Below, one piece after another: positions 57,501-64,000 of a DNA stretch of 64,000 nt; the first letter of the stretch is position 1; each line of letters begins with the position of its first letter. The notes beneath the pieces were generated by a model. It made no database searches. It had not been told where the DNA came from and worked only from the letters and a program-made list of their open reading frames with translations. The stretch is from NCBI GenBank assembly GCA_914767715.1, contig OU612068.1:15190001-15254000 (forward strand). Reading direction: 5' to 3'. A program made the position numbers and the translations under genes. The stretch is from Membranipora membranacea (lineage: Eukaryota > Bryozoa > Gymnolaemata > Cheilostomatida > Membraniporidae).

Positions 57501-60500
57501 GTGAAAAAAATGCGCATTTTCAAAAAACTTTCAAATTTCAAACTGAAACACTTATTCAGACTCAGCTTTTCGCTGCGAGTCTAATGGCGCAAATATCGGG
57601 ACGATCGGACAAGAATTGGCGAAGTTATAGCGAAAAACGTCGCTAAAACGGACGAAAGTGTTTATCTCACTGAGTTGAGCATCTTGGTGAAAAAAATGCG
57701 CATTTTGAAAAAACTTTCAAATTTCAAACTGAAACACTTATTCAGACTCAGCTTTTCGCTGCGAGTCTAATGGCGCAAATATCGGGACGATCGGACAAGA
57801 ATTGGCGAAGTTATAGCGAAAAACGTCGCTAAAACGGACGAAAGTGTTTATCTCACTGAGTTGAGCATCTTGGTGAAAAAAATGCGCATTTTCAAAAAAC
57901 TTTCAAATTTCAAACTGAAACACTTATTCAGACTCAGCTTTTCGCTGCGAGTCTAATGGCGCAAATATCGGGACGATCGGACACGAATTGGCGAAGTTAT
58001 AGCGAAAAACGTCGCTAAAACGGACGAAAGTGTTTATCTCACTGAGTTGAGCATCTTGGTGAAAAAAATGCGCATTTTGAAAAAACTTTCAAATTTCAAA
58101 CTGAAACACTTATTCAGACTCAGCTTTTCGCTGCGAGTCTAATGGCGCAAATATCGGGACGATCGGACAAGAATTGGCGAAGTTATAGCGAAAAACGTCG
58201 CTAAAACGGACGAAAGTGTTTATCTCACTGAGTTGAGCATCTTGGTGAAAAAAATGCGCATTTTCAAAAAACTTTCAAATTTCAAACTGAAACACTTATT
58301 CAGACTCAGCTTTTCGCTGCGAGTCTAATGGCGCAAATATCGGGACGATCGGACAAGAATTGGCGAAGTTATTGCGAAAAACATCGCTAAAACGGACGAA
58401 AGTGTTTATCTCACTGAGTTGAGCATCTTGGTGAAAAAAATGCGCATTTTGAAAAAACTTTCAAATTTCAAACTGAAACACTTATTCAGACTCAGCTTTT
58501 CGCTGCGAGTCTAATGGCGCAAATATCGGGACGATCGGACAAGAATTGGCGAAGTTATAGCGAAAAACGTCGCTAAAACGGACGAAAGTGTTTATCTCAC
58601 TGAGTTGAGCATCTTGGTGAAAAAAATGCGCATTTTGAAAAAACTTTCAAATTTCAAACTGAAACACTTATTCAGACTCAGCTTTTCGCTGCGAGTCTAA
58701 TGGCGCAAATATCGGGACGATCGGACAAGAATTGGCGAAGTTATAGCGAAAAACGTCGCTAAAACGGACGAAAGTGTTTATCTCACTGAGTTGAGCATCT
58801 TGGTGAAAAAAATGCGCATTTTCAAAAAACTTTCAAATTTCAAACTGAAACACTTATTCAGACTAAGCTTTTCGCTGCGAGTCTAATGGCGCAAATATCG
58901 GGACGATCGGACACGAATTGGCGAAGTTATAGCGAAAAACGTCGCTAAAACGGACGAAAGTGTTTATCTCACTGAGTTGAGCATCTTGGTGAAAAAAATG
59001 CGCATTTTCAAAAAACTTTCAAACTTCAAACTGAAACACTTATTCAGACTCAGCTTTTCGCTGCGAGTCTAATGACGCAAATATCGGGACGATCGGACAA
59101 GAATTGGCGAAGTTATAGCGAAAAACGTCGCTAAAACGGACGAAAGTGTTTATCTCACTGAGTTGAGCATCTTGGTGAAAAAAATGCGCATTTTGAAAAA
59201 ACTTTCAAATTTCAAACTGAAACACTTATTCAGACTCAGCTTTTCGCTGCGAGTCTAATGGCGCAAATATCGGGACGATCGGACAAGAATTGGCGAAGTT
59301 ATAGCGAAAAACGTCGCTAAAACGGACGAAAGTGTTTATCTCACTGAGTTGAGCATCTTGGTGAAAAAAATGCGCATTTTGAAAAAACTTTCAAATTTCA
59401 AACTGAAACACTTATTCAGACTCAGCTTTTCGCTGCGAGTCTAATGGCGCAAATATCGGGACGATCGGACAAGAATTGGCGAAGTTATAGCGAAAAACGT
59501 CGCTAAAAACGGACGAAAGTGTTTATCTCACTGAGTTGAGCATCTTGGTGAAAAAAATGCGCATTTTGAAAAAACTTTCAAATTTCAAACTGAAACACTT
59601 ATTCAGACTCAGCTTTTCGCTGCGAGTCTAATGGCGCAAATATCGGGACGATCGGACACGAATTGGCGAAGTTATAGCGAAAAACGTCGCTAAAACGGAC
59701 GAAAGTGTTTATCTCACTGAGTTGAGCATCTTGGTGAAAAAAATGCGCATTTTGAAAAAACTTTCAAATTTCAAACTGAAACACTTATTCAGACTCAGCT
59801 TTTCGCTGCGAGTCTAATGGCGCAAATATCGGGACGATCGGACAAGAATTGGCGAAGTTATAGCGAAAAACGTCGCTAAAACGGACGAAAGTGTTTATCT
59901 CACTGAGTTGAGCATCTTGGTGAAAAAAATGCGCATTTTGAAAAAACTTTCAAATTTCAAACTGAAACACTTATTCAGACTCAGCTTTTCGCTGCGAGTC
60001 TAATGGCGCAAATATCGGGACGATCGGACAAGAATTGGCGAAGTTATAGCGAAAAACGTCGCTAAAACGGACGAAAGTGTTTATCTCACTGAGTTGAGCA
60101 TCTTGGTGAAAAAAATGCGCATTTTGAAAAAACTTTCAAATTTCAAACTGAAACACTTATTCAGACTCAGCTTTTCGCTGCGAGTCTAATGGCGCAAATA
60201 TCGGGACGATCGGACAAGAATTGGCGAAGTTATAGCGAAAAACGTCGCTAAAACGGACGAAAGTGTTTATCTCACTGAGTTGAGCATCTTGGTGAAAAAA
60301 ATGCGCATTTTGAAAAAACTTTCAAATTTCAAACTGAAACACTTATTTAGACTCAGCTTTTCGCTGCGAGTCTAATGGCGCAAATATCGGGACGATCGGA
60401 CAAGAATTGGCGAAGTTATAGCGAAAAACGTCGCTAAAACGGACGAAAGTGTTTATCTCACTGAGTTGAGCATCTTGGTGAAAAAAATGCGCATTTTGAA

Positions 60501-63500
60501 AAAACTTTCAAATTTCAAACTGAAACACTTATTCAGACTCAGCTTTTCGCTGCGAGTCTAATGGCGCAAATATCGGGACGATCGGACAAGAATTGGCGAA
60601 GTTATAGCGAAAAACGTCGCTAAAACGGACGAAAGTGTTTATCTCACTGAGTTGAGCATCTTGGTGAAAAAAATGCGCATTTTGAAAAAACTTTCAAATT
60701 TCAAACTGAAACACTTATTCAGACTCAGCTTTTCGCTGCGAGTCTAATGGCGCAAATATCGGGACGATCGGACAAGAATTGGCGAAGTTATAGCGAAAAA
60801 CGTCGCTAAAACGGACGAAAGTGTTTATCTCACTGAGTTGAGCATCTTGGTGAAAAAAATGCGCATTTTCAAAAAACTTTCAAATTTCAAACTGAAACAC
60901 TTATTCAGACTCAGCTTTTCGCTGCGAGTCTAATGGCGCAAATATCGGGACGATCGGACAAGAATTGGCGAAGTTATAGCGAAAAACATCGCTAAAACGG
61001 ACGAAAGTGTTTATCTCACTGAGTTGAGCATCTTGGTGAAAAAAATGCGCATTTTGAAAAAACTTTCAAATTTCAAACTGAAACACTTATTCAGACTCAG
61101 CTTTTCGCTGCGAGTCTAATGGCGCAAATATCGGGACGATCGGCCAAGAATTGGCGAAGTTATAGCGAAAAACGTCGCTAAAACGGACGAAAGTGTTTAT
61201 CTCACTGAGTTGAGCATCTTGGTGAAAAAAATGCGCATTTTGAAAAAACTTTCAAATTTCAAACTGAAACACTTATTCAGACTCAGCTTTTCGCTGCGAG
61301 TCTAATGGCGCAAATATCGGGACGATCGGACAAGAATTGGCGAAGTTATAGCGAAAAACGTCGCTAAAACGGACGAAAGTGTTTATCTCACTGAGTTGAG
61401 CATCTTGGTGAAAAAAATGCGCATTTTGAAAAAACTTTCAAATTTCAAACTGAAACACTTATTCAGACTCAGCTTTTCGCTGCGAGTCTAATGGCGCAAA
61501 TATCGGGACGATCGGACAAGAATTGGCGAAGTTATAGCGAAAAAACGTCGCTAAAACGGACGAAAGTGTTTATCTCACTGAGTTGAGCATCTTGGTGGAA
61601 AAAGTGCGCATTTTCAAAAAACTTTCAAATTTCAAACTGAAACACTTATTCAGACTCAGCTTTTCGCTGCGAGTCTAATGGCGCAAATATCGGGACGATC
61701 GGACACGAATTGGCGAAGTTATAGCGAAAAACGTCGCTAAAACGGACGAAAGTGTTTATCTCACTGAGTTGAGCATCTTGGTGAAAAAAATGCGCATTTT
61801 CAAAAAACTTTCAAATTTCAAACTGAAACACTTATTCAGACTCAGCTTTTCGCTGCGAGTCTAATGACGCAAATATCGGGACGATCGGACAAGAATTGGC
61901 GAAGTTATAGCGAAAAACGTCGCTAAAACGGACGAAAGTGTTTATCTCACTGAGTTGAGCATCTTGGTGAAAAAAATGCGCATTTTGAAAAAACTTTCAA
62001 ATTTCAAACTGAAACACTTATTCAGACTCAGCTTTTCGCTGCGAGTCTAATGGCGCAAATATCGGGACGATCGGACAAGAATTGGCGAAGTTATAGCGAA
62101 AAATGTCGCTAAAACGGACGAAAGTGTTTATCTCACTGAGTTGAGCATCTTGGTGAAAAAAATGCGCATTTTGAAAAAACTTTCAAATTTCAAACTGAAA
62201 CACTTATTCAGACTCAGCTTTTTGCTGCGAGTCTAATGGCGCAAATATCGGGACGATCGGACAAGAATTGGCGAAGTTATAGCGAAAAACGTCGCTAAAA
62301 CGGACGAAAGTGTTTATCTCACTGAGTTGAGCATCTTGGTGAAAAAAATGCGCATTTTGAAAAAACTTTCAAATTTCAAACTGAAACACTTATTCAGACT
62401 CAGCTTTTCGCTGCGAGTCTAATGGCGCAAATATCGGGACGATCGGACAAGAATTGGCGAAGTTATAGCGAAAAACGTCGCTAAAACGGACGAAAGTGTT
62501 TATCTCACTGAGTTGAGCATCTTGGTGAAAAAAATGCGCATTTTGAAAAAACTTTCAAATTTCAAACTGAAACACTTATTCAGACTCAGCTTTTCGCTGC
62601 GAGTCTAATGGCGCAAATATCGGGACGATCGGACACGAATTGGCGAAGTTATAGCGAAAAACGTCGCTAAAACGGACGAAAGTGTTTATCTCACTGAGTT
62701 GAGCATCTTGGTGAAAAAAATGCGCATTTTGAAAAAACTATCAAATTTCAAACTGAAACACTTATTCAGACTCAGCTTTTCGCTGCGAGTCTAATGGCGC
62801 AAATATCGGGACGATCGGACAAGAATTGGCGAAGTTATAGCGAAAAACGTCGCTAAAACGGACGAAAGTGTTTATCTCACTGAGTTGAGCATCTTGATGA
62901 AAAAAAATGCGCATTTTGAAAAAACTTTCAAATTTCAAACTGAAACACTTATTCGGACTCAGCTTTTCGCTGCGAGTCTAATGGCGCAAATATCGGGACG
63001 ATCGGACAAGAATTGGCGAAGTTATAGCGAAAAACGTCGCTAAAACGGACGAAAGTGTTTATCTCACTGAGTTGAGCATCTTGGTGAAAAAAATGCGCAT
63101 TTTGAAAAAACTTTCAAATTTCAAACTGAAACACTTATTCAGACTCAGCTTTTCGCTGCGAGTCTAATGGCGCAAATATCGGGACGATCGGACAAGAATT
63201 GGCGAAGTTATAGCGAAAAACGTCGCTAAAACGGACGAAAGTGTTTATCTCACTGAGTTGAGCATCTTGGTGAAAAAAATGCGCATTTTCAAAAAAACTT
63301 TCAAATTTCAAACTGAAACACTTATTCAGACTCAGCTTTTCGCTGCGAGTCTAATGGCGCAAATATCGGGACGATCGGACAAGAATTGGCGAAGTTATAG
63401 CGAAAAACGTCGCTAAAACGGACGAAAGTGTTTATCTCACTGAGTTGAGCATCTTGGTGAAAAAAATGCGCATTTTGAAAAAACTATCAAATTTCAAACT

Positions 63501-64000
63501 GAAACACTTATTCAGACTCAGCTTTTCGCTGCGAGTCTAATGGCGCAAATATCGGGACGATCGGACAAGAATTGGCGAAGTTATAGCGAAAAACGTCGCT
63601 AAAACGGACGAAAGTGTTTATCTCACTGAGTTGAGCATCTTGATGAAAAAAATGCGCATTTTGAAAAAACTTTCAAATTTCAAACTGAAACACTTATTCG
63701 GACTCAGCTTTTCGCTGCGAGTCTAATGGCGCAAATATCGGGACGATCGGACAAGAATTGGCGAAGTTATAGCGAAAAACGTCGCTAAAACGGACGAAAG
63801 TGTTTATCTCACTGAGTTGAGCATCTTGGTGAAAAAAATGCGCATTTTGAAAAAACTTTCAAATTTCAAACTGAAACACTTATTCAGACTCAGCTTTTCG
63901 CTGCGAGTCTAATGGCGCAAATATCGGGACGATCGGACAAGAATTGGCGAAGTTATAGCGTAAAACGTCGCTAAAACGGACGAAAGTGTTTATCTCACTG

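Larger units (their letters stand above)
39244..64000. repeat. 186-bp satellite array, right arm
   Basis: Same satellite and orientation as the left arm, about 133 monomers running off the window. The first ~11 kb are variant-rich and share marked monomers with the left arm, e.g. GTCACTAAAACGG followed by CGCTGTGAGTCTG at about 40.3-40.45 kb and 20.9-21.05 kb. From about 50.9 kb onward the units are close to one consensus with only a few recurring variants (GACACGAATTGG, GCATTTTCAAAAAAC). No gene or other insertion is seen. Confidence 0.99.

Overview
This is eukaryotic DNA, almost certainly from an animal, though the species cannot be named from the sequence. It consists of one complete, virus-like Maverick/Polinton element of 17,720 bp sitting inside a long satellite array. 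The eukaryotic evidence is spliceosomal introns with GT/AG ends, a TATA box, AATAAA signals, a protein-primed family B DNA polymerase, a chromodomain integrase and adenovirus-like capsid genes.

Layout. Positions 1-21523 and 39244-64000 are tandem 186-bp satellite, roughly 116 and 133 monomers, with nested higher-order repeats and no credible gene. Positions 21524-39243 are the element. It is bounded by 130-bp terminal inverted repeats (128/130 identical) that begin AGTAGT and end ACTACT, and by a perfect 6-bp target-site duplication, GAGCAT. Removing the element and one GAGCAT restores an ordinary satellite monomer.

Inside the element, the right half (minus strand, 39088 down to 33723) is a compact intronless cluster. 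In transcription order it holds a small basic virion-type protein, a conserved Maverick protein of unknown role, a DDE integrase with a C-terminal chromodomain, the penton-like minor capsid protein, a pVI-like protein, the double-jelly-roll major capsid protein and an adenain-like cysteine protease. Several of these overlap or abut by 4-5 bases. The plus strand carries three small ORFs (a tail-anchored helical protein, a small Cys/His protein, a small membrane protein), then the FtsK/A32-type packaging ATPase in two exons, a ten-exon nuclear-looking gene behind a TATA box, and the 1405-residue polymerase. A three-exon zinc-ribbon/coiled-coil gene runs on the minus strand near the left end and diverges from the tail-anchored gene.

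Together the genes supply replication (polymerase), integration (integrase), and capsid building, packaging and maturation (major and minor capsid proteins, pVI-like protein, ATPase, protease). All core genes are open and the ends are intact, so the element looks young and possibly functional. The most notable points are insertion of a chromodomain-integrase element into satellite, the multi-exon accessory gene built from phase-0 exons, the two inferred spliced genes with no recognised function, and a repeated Cys/His motif in element-specific proteins.
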